NCBI GenBank assembly: GCA_022072225.1
Contig: JAJVIC010000002.1
Coordinates: forward strand, 203,876 to 267,875
Direction: 5' to 3'
Source: Bacteroidia bacterium
Lineage (GTDB): Bacteria; Bacteroidota; Bacteroidia; SXHM01
DNA length: 64,000 nucleotides
Notes under the pieces: generated by a model
Database searches by the model: none
What the model was told of the DNA's origin: nothing
What the model saw: only the letters and a program-made list of their open reading frames with translations
Made by a program: the position numbers and the translations under genes
Shown here: positions 34,353 to 42,663 of the stretch, in pieces
Numbering within the stretch: position 1 is the stretch's first letter
Layout: each line of letters opens with the position of its first letter

Positions 34353-35705
34353 ATGAAAAAACTGATTACCCTTTCTATTTTGTCATTTGTTGTTTGTCAT
34401 TTGTCATTTGCACAATACCCCATCGGTTATGTTTATACCACATGGAACGATCCAGCGCGCAGCCGCGATGTTACCTGCTGGATATATTATCCGGGAGTTG
34501 CAGCCGGACAAAATCAATCCGTAGCAACGGGTGAGTTTCCGGTAATTGTTTTCGGACATGGTTTTGTAATGGGCTATGATGTGTACAGCAATATCTGGAA
34601 TGCGCTGGTGCCTAAAGGATACATTGTAGTATTGCCTACTACCGAAAGTGGTTTTTCGCCCGTACACGCCAACTTTGGAGGTGACATAGCCTTTCTTGCC
34701 GCTAAAATGCAGAGCGAGGGAGCCAGTAATTCATCACCGTTTTATCAGCGCGTAGCACCCAAGTCGGGGGTTATGGGCCACAGCATGGGCGGAGGAAGCT
34801 CCTTTCTTGCTGCCGAAAACAATACCTCTATTACAACTATGGTAACGCTGGCTGCTGCCGAAACAAATCCATCATCAACTACAGCCGCAGCAAATATTAC
34901 TATTCCTGCATTAACCATTGCCGGTCAGGACGATTGTGTTGCAGCGCCTGCAACCAATGCACTGCAAATGCATACTGCACTGGCATCAACCTGCAAAACC
35001 TATATCAGCATCAATAATGGCAGTCATTGTTTTTTTGCCGAAAATAATTTCAATTGCAACTTTGGCGAAGGAACCTGCAACCCTGTTCCTGATATTGACC
35101 GCGCTGATCAGCAAGATGCCGCAGCCGATATGTTTACCCTTTGGTTCAACCACTGGCTGAAAGACGATTGTCAGGCATGGGAAGATTTGCAGGATTCATT
35201 AGCCGTTTCGCCCCGCATTACTTCGCAGCAAAGCTGCTCACAACCCACGCCTATAATCGGTATGAACGGGATGTATCTGGAAGCCACACCTCCCGGAACT
35301 TATTATCAATGGTATTATGAAGGTAATGAAATACCCGGTGCCAACGGACAATTGCACCAACCTGACCAACCCGGAAATTATACCGTGGGTGTAAACTACG
35401 AAACCAACTGCCTTGAACTATCTGCGCCCTATCCTTATAACGTAACAGGAATTGCTGCAACCGCAGCCGAACAAATAACAGTGCAGCCCACCTTTGCCGA
35501 TGAAGTAATTCAGATAAACAGAACCAGCGGGAAAGAAAAAATAGATATCCGCATTTTTGATACAGCCGGTAAACTTATGCTGCAGAGTGCCACCGTCAAT
35601 CAGCAAACACTCATTAACATTTCTTCACTTTCTGCCGGTTTGTATTTCATTAATTTTACCACCGAAAACGGAATTAACCACTTACAAAAAATTGTAAAAC
35701 GATGA
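34353..35705 (+). CDS. T9SS-secreted alpha/beta hydrolase (polyesterase/cutinase-like)
   Basis: 450 residues. Signal peptide 1-20, written in TTTGTCA heptamers. The hydrolase domain (about 25-290) has an oxyanion region VFGHGF, nucleophile Ser in MGHSMGGGSS, an acidic residue in AGQDDCVA and the catalytic His in NNGSHCF, the same order as in cutinase/PETase-type enzymes. A short linker with an Ig-like stretch follows. The last ~75 residues form a type A T9SS sorting domain. It is likely a secreted lipase, esterase or polyesterase; the substrate is not readable. Confidence 0.85.
   Translation: MKKLITLSILSFVVCHLSFAQYPIGYVYTTWNDPARSRDVTCWIYYPGVAAGQNQSVATGEFPVIVFGHGFVMGYDVYSNIWNALVPKGYIVVLPTTESGFSPVHANFGGDIAFLAAKMQSEGASNSSPFYQRVAPKSGVMGHSMGGGSSFLAAENNTSITTMVTLAAAETNPSSTTAAANITIPALTIAGQDDCVAAPATNALQMHTALASTCKTYISINNGSHCFFAENNFNCNFGEGTCNPVPDIDRADQQDAAADMFTLWFNHWLKDDCQAWEDLQDSLAVSPRITSQQSCSQPTPIIGMNGMYLEATPPGTYYQWYYEGNEIPGANGQLHQPDQPGNYTVGVNYETNCLELSAPYPYNVTGIAATAAEQITVQPTFADEVIQINRTSGKEKIDIRIFDTAGKLMLQSATVNQQTLINISSLSAGLYFINFTTENGINHLQKIVKR
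34379..34413 (+). repeat. Heptanucleotide repeat encoding a signal peptide (TTTGTCA type)
   Basis: Five 7-base words: TTTGTCA, TTTGTTG, TTTGTCA, TTTGTCA, TTTGCAC. They encode the VVCHLSFA core and cleavage region of the esterase signal peptide. Confidence 0.9.
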
Positions 35706-35740
35706 ACTGTTTTTACGAAAACAAAAAAAGCAAAACACTT

Positions 35741-36913
35741 ATGAGTAAACGTATTTTACTGCTTGCTGCTTACTGCCTGCTGCTTACTGTTAAATCTTTT
35801 GCGCAAACAACCCATGAACTTATACCTTATTTAAAAGAAGGCAAGTTCGGATATGCCGACAAAAGCCGCAATGTAGTTATTCAACCCAAGTACGAGGCGG
35901 CTTATCTTTTTTATGAAGGCCTTGCTGCTGTAAAAGAAGATGGTAAAATGGGCTATATCGACACCAGGGGAACCATGGTAGTGCCTGCAAAATACGATGC
36001 CTGCGGAAATTTCAAAAACGGTTTTGGTCAGGTTCAGCTAAAAGGAAAATGGTCAAGCATTGATAAAACCGGAAAAGAACTCAATCAGCCGAATTACGAA
36101 ATGGTTTATAAATTCACTGACGGACTTGCCCCCATTCAATCAGGCGTAAAATTTGGATTTATCAATACCAAAGGCGAAGAGGTTATTAAGCCCGTATATG
36201 CAACCGTAACCGAATTTAACGAAGGAGCAACTGCTGTTATGGACGATGCAGGAAAAATTAGTTATCTCGGTACAGACGGTAAAAAATTATTCGACCAGTC
36301 ATTTTCTGAAGGGCTCGGATTTTCTGAAGGTCTGGCTCCCGTAAAAACAGCAGAAGGTAAATGGGGTTTTGTTGATAAAAAAGGTAACATGGTAATTCCG
36401 GCAAACTACAATGCGGCATTTCAGTTTTCAGAAGGTCTGGCAGTAGTTCAAAAAGACTCGATGGTTGGTTTTATCGATAAAACAGGAAAAGAAGTAATTC
36501 CTTTTATTTATGAGGGAGCCAACGATTTTATAAATGGTTTTGCTGTTGTAAAAAAAGGAGGCAAAGCCGGCTTTATTGATAAAACAGGCAAAGCCCTTAC
36601 TGAGTTTGTTTTTGACGGAGCCAATAATTTCAGCAGCGATGGAGTGGCTATCGCTGTTAACAGAGGTTTTCTTGTTATCAACTCAAAAGGTAGTGTAGTT
36701 GTAAACCGCACATATGATGAAGTGAAAAATTTCAGCGAGGGGTTTGCAGCGGTTAGAAAAGGACAGTTGTGGGGTTTTATTGATGTTACAGGCAAAGAAG
36801 TTATACCTACAATTTACGAGAGCACGGGCGATTTTCAGGAAGGTTTGGGTATGGTTGAACTGCTTGGTAAATTCATTTACATAGACAAGCAAGGCAATTT
36901 GTTTGGTGAATAA
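35741..36913 (+). CDS. Secreted WG-repeat protein
   Basis: 390 residues from the ATG at 35741; the longer frame from 35702 overlaps the esterase stop and adds a non-signal tail. Signal peptide to SFAQ. Then about eight WG-like repeats (pattern GfiDktGkevIp..Yd....FseGlAvV) cover the rest. WG repeats form beta-solenoid-like structures and are common in Bacteroidota surface or periplasmic proteins; specific partners are unknown. It follows the esterase gene closely and may be co-transcribed. Confidence 0.88.
   Translation: MSKRILLLAAYCLLLTVKSFAQTTHELIPYLKEGKFGYADKSRNVVIQPKYEAAYLFYEGLAAVKEDGKMGYIDTRGTMVVPAKYDACGNFKNGFGQVQLKGKWSSIDKTGKELNQPNYEMVYKFTDGLAPIQSGVKFGFINTKGEEVIKPVYATVTEFNEGATAVMDDAGKISYLGTDGKKLFDQSFSEGLGFSEGLAPVKTAEGKWGFVDKKGNMVIPANYNAAFQFSEGLAVVQKDSMVGFIDKTGKEVIPFIYEGANDFINGFAVVKKGGKAGFIDKTGKALTEFVFDGANNFSSDGVAIAVNRGFLVINSKGSVVVNRTYDEVKNFSEGFAAVRKGQLWGFIDVTGKEVIPTIYESTGDFQEGLGMVELLGKFIYIDKQGNLFGE
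35759..35793 (+). repeat. Heptanucleotide repeat encoding a signal peptide (CTGCTTA type)
   Basis: Five 7-base words: CTGCTTG, CTGCTTA, CTGCCTG, CTGCTTA, CTGTTAA. They encode the LLAAYCLLLTV hydrophobic core of the WG-repeat protein's signal peptide. Confidence 0.9.
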
Positions 36914-36916
36914 AAT

Positions 36917-36975
36917 TAGTCCATAGACCATAGTAAAACACTACCGACTACGGACTACCAACTATCGACTCATGA
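36917..36975 (+). repeat. Heptanucleotide block containing the pirin start codon
   Basis: TAGTCCA, TAGACCA, TAGTAAA, then after three bases CTACCGA, CTACGGA, CTACCAA, CTATCGA, CTCATGA. The ATG of the pirin gene (36972) is inside the last word. Related in sequence to the block at 33731. Confidence 0.85.
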
Positions 36976-37934
36976 CAAGAAAGCAATTCATAAAAGGTTC
37001 TGCAATTGTAGGTCTTGGACTGGCAAGCACCCCTGTATTGAAAGCCGGTTCAGGAATGTTGAATTCCAAAAACTACCGCAAAGTTTACCGTGTATTGAGT
37101 GCCAGTAAACAAATGGTGGGCACCTTGCCTGTGTTACGCGCTTTCGCAGGCGATCATACCGATTATGTTTCGCCTTATGTGTTTTTTGATGAGTTTGGGC
37201 CCGTTAATTTAAAGCCCGGAACAAAGCCTTTGCGGGTAGACGCGCATCCACATGCAGGTATTATACCAACAACCTATTTTATTGCAGGCAGCGGTCATCA
37301 TAAAGACAGTTTGAATTACGACTTTCAGATTGGAGTGGGAGAGTTCATGATGTTTCATTCAGGCAGAGGCGCTATACACATGGAAGAAACCGGGAAGAAA
37401 TTGTATGATAACGGTGGCGATTATCACGGTTTTCAGATTTGGTTAAACCAGCCTGCTCGGTTAAAACATACCGCTCCCGAAACCTATGTTCATAAGGATG
37501 AAAAAACACCAACCATTGTAAATAAAGATTACACTGCCAAAGTGGTGTTGGGCGAAATGCTTGGCGTGAAATCAAAAGTTGAAATGCAGTTCAATGCCTT
37601 TTATGTTCACCTGAAAATGAATGCCGGTTGCCGTCTTGATATTCCGGTGGAAGCAACGCACAATGCTTTTATTTATGTAATAAAAGGTAAAGTAGAAACC
37701 GAAGGCGCACGCGAGGTAAAAGCCAATCAGGTGGTATTGTATCAGCGTGGCGAAAGTTTGATTAACCTCTTTAGTGCCGAAGGTACAGAGTTGCTGCTCT
37801 TGGGCGGACAACCCTTAAACGAACCGCTCTATTCCTACGGACCTTTTGTAATGAATACCGAAGCTGAAATTCAGCAGTGCATCATGGATTACAACTCGGG
37901 TAAAATGGGAAACCCTGCGGAGGTTAACCGTTAA
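36972..37934 (+). CDS. Pirin family protein with an export-type N-terminus
   Basis: 320 residues. The N-terminus MTRKQFIKGSAIVGLGLAS resembles a Tat-like or lipoprotein-independent export signal, though it has KQF rather than the RR pair. The pirin bicupin follows: RVDAHPHAGI with metal-binding His, FMMFHSGRGAIHMEE, HGFQIWLNQP, and the C-terminal LLLGGQPLNEP and GPFVMNT motifs. Some pirins are quercetin dioxygenases; the function here is unknown. It ends 1 base before the end of the convergent thioredoxin-like gene. Confidence 0.88.
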   Translation: MTRKQFIKGSAIVGLGLASTPVLKAGSGMLNSKNYRKVYRVLSASKQMVGTLPVLRAFAGDHTDYVSPYVFFDEFGPVNLKPGTKPLRVDAHPHAGIIPTTYFIAGSGHHKDSLNYDFQIGVGEFMMFHSGRGAIHMEETGKKLYDNGGDYHGFQIWLNQPARLKHTAPETYVHKDEKTPTIVNKDYTAKVVLGEMLGVKSKVEMQFNAFYVHLKMNAGCRLDIPVEATHNAFIYVIKGKVETEGAREVKANQVVLYQRGESLINLFSAEGTELLLLGGQPLNEPLYSYGPFVMNTEAEIQQCIMDYNSGKMGNPAEVNR

Positions 37935-39419
37935 TTATTCAGGCTCTTCAGGTTTAATTTTAACAGCGCTTTGCGACTGTTGTTTTTCCCACATTTTAAT
38001 CAGCGGGTCAAGGTCTTCAACACCTATATGTTTTGAAATTATTTTCTTGTCTTTATCTAACAAATACATTTCGGGCGATTTATAAATATCATACAAATCG
38101 CGGAATTTGCTTTGGTTGTAAGGATCCCAAACTTTTATCCAATCCATTGGTTTTTCTTTCAGGTAATCAAAAATTTCCTGTTGATTTACGGTAGTGTTTA
38201 CACCATAAACTGCCACTTTCTTTTTCTCACGATTTTCTAACCACCATTCATATAACTTAGGAGTAACTTTTTTGCAGTGTCCGCAGGTTGGGTCCCAGAA
38301 ATAGGCAATGGTGTAGTCTGCTTTTACATCGTGGAGGGCAAATTTTTGTTGTGTGTAAACATCCGGCAGCACCAAGTTGGGCGCAACTTTTCCGAGCAAC
38401 AAAGGTTCAAGCGTTTTGGCGCGTTTCATAATTTTTGCCATTACTGTTGAGTCAACCCAGGTAGCCTGTCCGGTTTTGTAATACTTGTTTACCATGTGTA
38501 CAAAAATGGCATCCAATCCAACTACTTTAGTGGCTTCTACTTCGTAGTGGCTGGTTATGTTCTGTACAATAAATTTAAATACTTCGGCATTGGCGCGCGC
38601 TTTCTCCGAAAGGAAATCGGCAGCCTGAACCAATGAGTCGGGATGCTGAACAGTAAGTTTATCCAAATACTGCCGTATTTTGCTGTAGAATACAGGAGTT
38701 CGCAGCAGGCGTGCATCCGAAAAATCAATGTCGTCAAAGAAATGTGATTTATAATATTTGAAAGCGAAGAGCGAATCCTTTTTACCGTTGGGCAGCAATG
38801 GTGCTTCGGGTATTTCCACTTCCTTGGACGTTCTAAACACTTTTCCCAAAATATTTTCGGGATGCTCGTTCATGTATTTTATCTTGTATTTTTTTACTTC
38901 CTCGTCAATAGATTTTAGTTTTGCTTCTATAGTATTTAATTCAGTTGAATCTGTTTTTTTATTCAGTGCTTTTAATGAGTCTAACTCTTTACGTACTTGA
39001 TCTAATTTGTCGCGTAACTCTTTTGATTCTTTTTGTTTGGGATTAACAAAGTTCAGGTAGTCATAGAATAATTTATTGTCTTCTGAGCCGATAACTTTCA
39101 TGTTGCCGACATAAGCCGCAGTATCGGTTTCCATCCTGAAATCCTGGTCTTTGTCAATCATTATTTCAAAGTACTGATTGTTGGGCAGAATTACAATGTA
39201 GATGCCACCGGGCAATGCTTCATCGCCCTTGAAAACAAAAGCTCCGTTTTGGGCAACGGTAGTATCTTTCAGGTATTGTTTATCGGCAAAGTAATAAGCC
39301 AGTTTAACTGTTTTGTCGGGTATGCCGTTAATTTTGAACTGAAGGTTGTAGCCGCCTGCGATAGTAGCTATTGAAACTCCAAGAAATGCTGAGATAAAAA
39401 GAACTGCTTTTTTGAACAT
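37935..39419 (-). CDS. Thioredoxin-like periplasmic protein (DUF4369/DUF5106 type)
   Basis: 494 residues with a signal peptide (to ATIAGG). Residues ~25-125 form the DUF4369-like beta domain found at the N-terminus of Bacteroidota TlpA-like proteins. A Lys/Glu-rich coiled-coil region lies at ~135-185, then a helical DUF5106-like region. A thioredoxin fold from ~350 has the redox motif DPTCGHCKKV and a cis-Pro-containing SPEMYLLD strand. It is probably a periplasmic thiol-disulfide reductase. Convergent with the pirin gene. Confidence 0.85.
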   Translation of the reverse strand: MFKKAVLFISAFLGVSIATIAGGYNLQFKINGIPDKTVKLAYYFADKQYLKDTTVAQNGAFVFKGDEALPGGIYIVILPNNQYFEIMIDKDQDFRMETDTAAYVGNMKVIGSEDNKLFYDYLNFVNPKQKESKELRDKLDQVRKELDSLKALNKKTDSTELNTIEAKLKSIDEEVKKYKIKYMNEHPENILGKVFRTSKEVEIPEAPLLPNGKKDSLFAFKYYKSHFFDDIDFSDARLLRTPVFYSKIRQYLDKLTVQHPDSLVQAADFLSEKARANAEVFKFIVQNITSHYEVEATKVVGLDAIFVHMVNKYYKTGQATWVDSTVMAKIMKRAKTLEPLLLGKVAPNLVLPDVYTQQKFALHDVKADYTIAYFWDPTCGHCKKVTPKLYEWWLENREKKKVAVYGVNTTVNQQEIFDYLKEKPMDWIKVWDPYNQSKFRDLYDIYKSPEMYLLDKDKKIISKHIGVEDLDPLIKMWEKQQSQSAVKIKPEEPE

Positions 39420-39507
39420 AAAATTTACGGATAATTTTTACTTGCCCGCAAATTTAGCAATACAGTTATGCGCTGGGTGTTAACGGCTTGTTAAGAAGCT
39501 GATTGAT

Positions 39508-40968
39508 TTATCCAATCTTTAAGCCCATTAAACTTCTTTTATAAAAAGTGGCATTATTGCTGTCAACTCTTGCTTTTACTCTTATTTCCATTGGTGCAGT
39601 TCCGGTAACGGTTACAACACCCATAGCTGAAACCATGCTTCTTTTTACCATTCCACCAAATGTGCGTTCTGTTGCAGAGTTGGCTGTTCCATTTGTGTAA
39701 ATGGTAACCGTGCAGGAATTGGAATTGTTTCCGTTTATTATATCCGAGGAAAACCAAATCATATATACACCGGGCGGAACGGAGATTACCATATCGTTTA
39801 CATTAACATCGGTGGTGCTGCTGATGGTTTGTGTTGTAACGCTGCCTGCTCCCTGACTTACATCAAAGGACGCTACAGTTGTTGGAATGCTGCCCCACGA
39901 AAGGTTTCCGGAACCATCGTTTACTAAAAAATCACCGCTTGTTCCCTGTGCTGTTGGTAGTACATAAGATATATCAGTAGCTCCTTGTGCACCTGCTTTA
40001 ATGGATGTTTGTCCGGTTGAGGTTCCCTGGAATTTAAGTGCTCCGGCTGTTCCTGAATTGGAAAGTGTGAGGTCACCGTTTCTTACATCAAATTTTGAAG
40101 CAGGCGTTTCCAAACCAACACCAATATTTCCGGTGTTATCAATTATGAACGGACTTGCATCATTATCTGTTCCATCATCGTTTACACGAAATGATTTACC
40201 TGCTGCTGCATTGGTAATCATCAGTGCTACTCCGGTGTTCAGAGTCCCGCTGTTAGTTATTTTCAGAACAGAACCGGCATTGGCTGCATTGCTTCCTGAA
40301 AGTGTGAAGTTTCCTATTGAACCACTTGAGCCCAGTGTTGTTGATGATGAACTCACATTTAATCCGATTCCTGTAGTAAGTGAATTAGCTGTTATGTTTA
40401 TTCCTTTTCCACCTGAGGTGGTGTTGGTGATGTCAAGGGTGTTGTTAGCTGCTGCTGTCATTCCTATTCCTACCTCGTTTGCGGTTGCATTTATTCTTAG
40501 TCGTTCAGTTCCGCTGGTGGCAAGACGCAGTGGTTGTGCATCTGTAGTTCCCAGAAAATTTACTGCAGGATTTGTGCTGGCATTTCCGAGCAGTTGCCAT
40601 TCTGTTCCTGCTGTGGGTGGTCCCCAGCTTAGATTTCCTGTTCCGTCATTTAACAATACATAATTTGGTCCACCTGCTTGTGTTGGAGGTAAGACTAATC
40701 CATAGCTTATTCCGGTTGCTCCAGGAGATATGGTTACTGTTTTTGCGTTGGTGGCATTATTGAAAATAAGTACACCGTCAGCACTGTTTTCCGAGCCTAT
40801 GCGTGTAGTTCCGTAAACATGTAGCATGCTGCCGGGCGCAGGTGCATTGGAAGCACTGTTGGAAATTGCTACACCTTGCGAATAGACTTGTGTTGATAAA
40901 AGTGTAAATAATAAAATGAAGAGACTGTTAAATGTTACTTGGGTTTGGGTGCTGGGCTCGGTTTCCAT
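39508..40968 (-). CDS. Secreted low-complexity surface protein
   Basis: 486 residues with a signal peptide (cleavage near VYSQ). The rest is rich in Gly, Ser, Thr and Asn. Repeated modules have the pattern 'GtG.LsWG' (GTGNLSWGPP and GSGNLSWGSI) and 'vGIG...p.s.fdv' (NEVGIGM, GNIGVGLETPASKFDV), as in phage-tail-fibre-like surface proteins of Bacteroidota. The C-terminal ~110 residues form a separate strand-rich domain. There is no S74 chaperone and no clear T9SS tail. Long antisense frames across it reflect biased codons. Function unknown. Confidence 0.75.
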   Translation of the reverse strand: METEPSTQTQVTFNSLFILLFTLLSTQVYSQGVAISNSASNAPAPGSMLHVYGTTRIGSENSADGVLIFNNATNAKTVTISPGATGISYGLVLPPTQAGGPNYVLLNDGTGNLSWGPPTAGTEWQLLGNASTNPAVNFLGTTDAQPLRLATSGTERLRINATANEVGIGMTAAANNTLDITNTTSGGKGINITANSLTTGIGLNVSSSSTTLGSSGSIGNFTLSGSNAANAGSVLKITNSGTLNTGVALMITNAAAGKSFRVNDDGTDNDASPFIIDNTGNIGVGLETPASKFDVRNGDLTLSNSGTAGALKFQGTSTGQTSIKAGAQGATDISYVLPTAQGTSGDFLVNDGSGNLSWGSIPTTVASFDVSQGAGSVTTQTISSTTDVNVNDMVISVPPGVYMIWFSSDIINGNNSNSCTVTIYTNGTANSATERTFGGMVKRSMVSAMGVVTVTGTAPMEIRVKARVDSNNATFYKRSLMGLKIG

Positions 40969-41087
40969 ATCTAAGGGGTTTAATCTAGATACTTCTACGT
41001 TGTTGTTGTGTTTTGATATGCTGTTTATCGATATTTGCCTTACATAAATTATTAACAGATGTTCATCAATACTTTACCTTCGCGCCT

Positions 41088-42311
41088 ATGAAGAAAATTA
41101 TACTCAACAAAGGCAAAGAACATTCGCTAAAACGTTTTCACCCCTGGGTTTTCTCCGGTGCCATTTCAGAACGCAGCGATAAGGTAGCAGATGGTGATGT
41201 GGCCGAAGTGTTTTCTGCTTCGGGCGAATATCTTGGAACGGGTTATTGCTCGCACGGAAGTATTGCAGTGCGTATTCTATCGTTTGAGCAAACGGAAATA
41301 AACCTTGATTTCTGGAAACGGAAAATTGCAGATGCTTACCAACTCCGTCAACAGATTGGGTTAAGCGAAAGCACAACTACTACCGTTTTTCGTTTGCTGA
41401 ATGCTGAGGGCGATGGTATTCCGGGTTTAATTATTGACTTTTATAACGGTACTGCGGTAGTGCAGGCACACTCGTTCTTTGTACACGATAATCTGGCACT
41501 TATTGCCGAAGCCTTGCAAAGTGTGCTTGGTGATAAACTGAAAGCGGTATATGACAAAAGTGAAGAAACGCTTCATGCGGCTCCCGTCATTGCGAGCGAA
41601 GCGAAGCAACTTAGCGAAGCGATCTCTTTGCCTGTAAGGCAAAAATCTCTGTATGTGTACGGCAAAAACGAAACCAACGAAGTGCTGGAAAACGGCAACC
41701 GCTTTTATGTAAACTGGGAAGAAGGGCAGAAGACCGGCTTCTTTATTGACCAGCGCGAAAACCGAAAACTGCTGGGCTACTACTCAAAAGGCAAACGGGT
41801 GTTGAACACGTTCTGCTACTCGGGTGGTTTCTCGGTGTATGCTTTAAAGGCCGGTGCCTCATGGGTGGTATCGGTTGATGCTTCGCGCAAGGCTATTGAG
41901 TGGACCGACCAGAATGTGTTGCTCAACGGCTTTGATGATAAAATGCACCACTCGCATGTAGGCGATGTGCAGGAATACATGAAAACGGCTGCCGATAATT
42001 TTGATATTATTATTCTGGATCCACCCGCTTTTGCCAAGCACCAGAAGGCAAAGCATAATGCGGTGCAGGGCTACCGCAGGTTGAACGAAAGTGCTATCCG
42101 TAAAATAAAATCAGGTGGTTTAATCTTTACCTTCTCGTGCTCACAGGCGGTTGACCGCCCCTTATTTGAAAGCACTGTTATGGCTGCCGCCATTGATGCC
42201 GGGCGCAGGGTGCGTATTCTGCATCACCTGAGCCAGCCGGCTGACCATCCTGTTTCAGTGTTTCATCCCGAGGGGCAGTATCTGAAAGGATTGGTGGTAC
42301 AGGTGGGGTAG
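41088..42311 (+). CDS. rlmI: RlmI-like 23S rRNA (cytosine) methyltransferase
   Basis: 407 residues from the ATG at 41088. The N-terminal PUA-like domain (KRFHPWVFSGAI) is followed by an EEHEA-type linker and a Rossmann methyltransferase domain with VLNTFCYSGGFSVYALKAGA, the acidic VSVDASR, the catalytic loop LDPPAFAKHQKAK and TFSCSQAV with the Cys. RlmI methylates C1962 of 23S rRNA in E. coli; the same target is inferred. About 20 residues near 166-188 are encoded by a copy of a dispersed palindromic repeat. A weak -7-like TACCTTCG lies 5 bases upstream of the ATG, so the message may be leaderless. Confidence 0.88.
   Translation: MKKIILNKGKEHSLKRFHPWVFSGAISERSDKVADGDVAEVFSASGEYLGTGYCSHGSIAVRILSFEQTEINLDFWKRKIADAYQLRQQIGLSESTTTTVFRLLNAEGDGIPGLIIDFYNGTAVVQAHSFFVHDNLALIAEALQSVLGDKLKAVYDKSEETLHAAPVIASEAKQLSEAISLPVRQKSLYVYGKNETNEVLENGNRFYVNWEEGQKTGFFIDQRENRKLLGYYSKGKRVLNTFCYSGGFSVYALKAGASWVVSVDASRKAIEWTDQNVLLNGFDDKMHHSHVGDVQEYMKTAADNFDIIILDPPAFAKHQKAKHNAVQGYRRLNESAIRKIKSGGLIFTFSCSQAVDRPLFESTVMAAAIDAGRRVRILHHLSQPADHPVSVFHPEGQYLKGLVVQVG
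41585..41652 (+). repeat. Palindromic repeat inserted in frame inside rlmI
   Basis: It starts with CGTCATTGCGAGCG and AAGCGAAGCAA, the left arm of the element at 27780-27852, and ends in a small hairpin (TTTGCC-TGTA-GGCAAA, about 41627-41643). It encodes about 20 residues beginning VIASEAKQ. Confidence 0.8.
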
Positions 42312-42351
42312 GTTTCAACTACTACTATAATTATACACAATTATTTCTGAG

Positions 42352-42540
42352 TTAGATGCAATTACTTTTGTGTTAGATGTAATTGTTTATTAATTAGATG
42401 CAATTACTTCTTGATTAGATGCAATTACTTCTTGATTAGATGCAATTATTTCTTGATTAGATGCAATTACTTCTGCGTTAGATGTAATTACTTCTGCATT
42501 AGATGTAATCACTTCTTGGTTAGTTGCAATTAAAACTACA
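42352..42540. repeat. Array D: nine 21-bp tandem units with inverted tail
   Basis: TTAGATG (or TTAGTTG) begins at 42352, 42373, 42394, 42415, 42436, 42457, 42478, 42499 and 42520, exactly 21 bases apart; consensus TTAGATGCAATTACTTCTTGA. After 42530 the words reappear inverted (TGTAATTACATCT at 42563-42575), so the array can fold back. It occupies the gap between convergent rlmI and peroxiredoxin genes (42312-42739); a terminator hairpin follows at 42664. Confidence 0.95.
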
Positions 42541-42663
42541 ATCTTAATTACAGCTAACTTGATTGTAATTACATCTGATTTAGTTTTAATTTTAACTAAC
42601 CATGTATTAATTATATCTTAGTTGTTTTAAGTGCAATTACCATTAGATTATTTACGTCTAACT

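Noticed and set aside
40001-40663. 220-codon plus-strand frame opposite the low-complexity surface protein
   Set aside because: Antisense of a biased Gly/Ser/Thr/Asn gene; no domain, and the minus-strand gene has a signal peptide and modular repeats.
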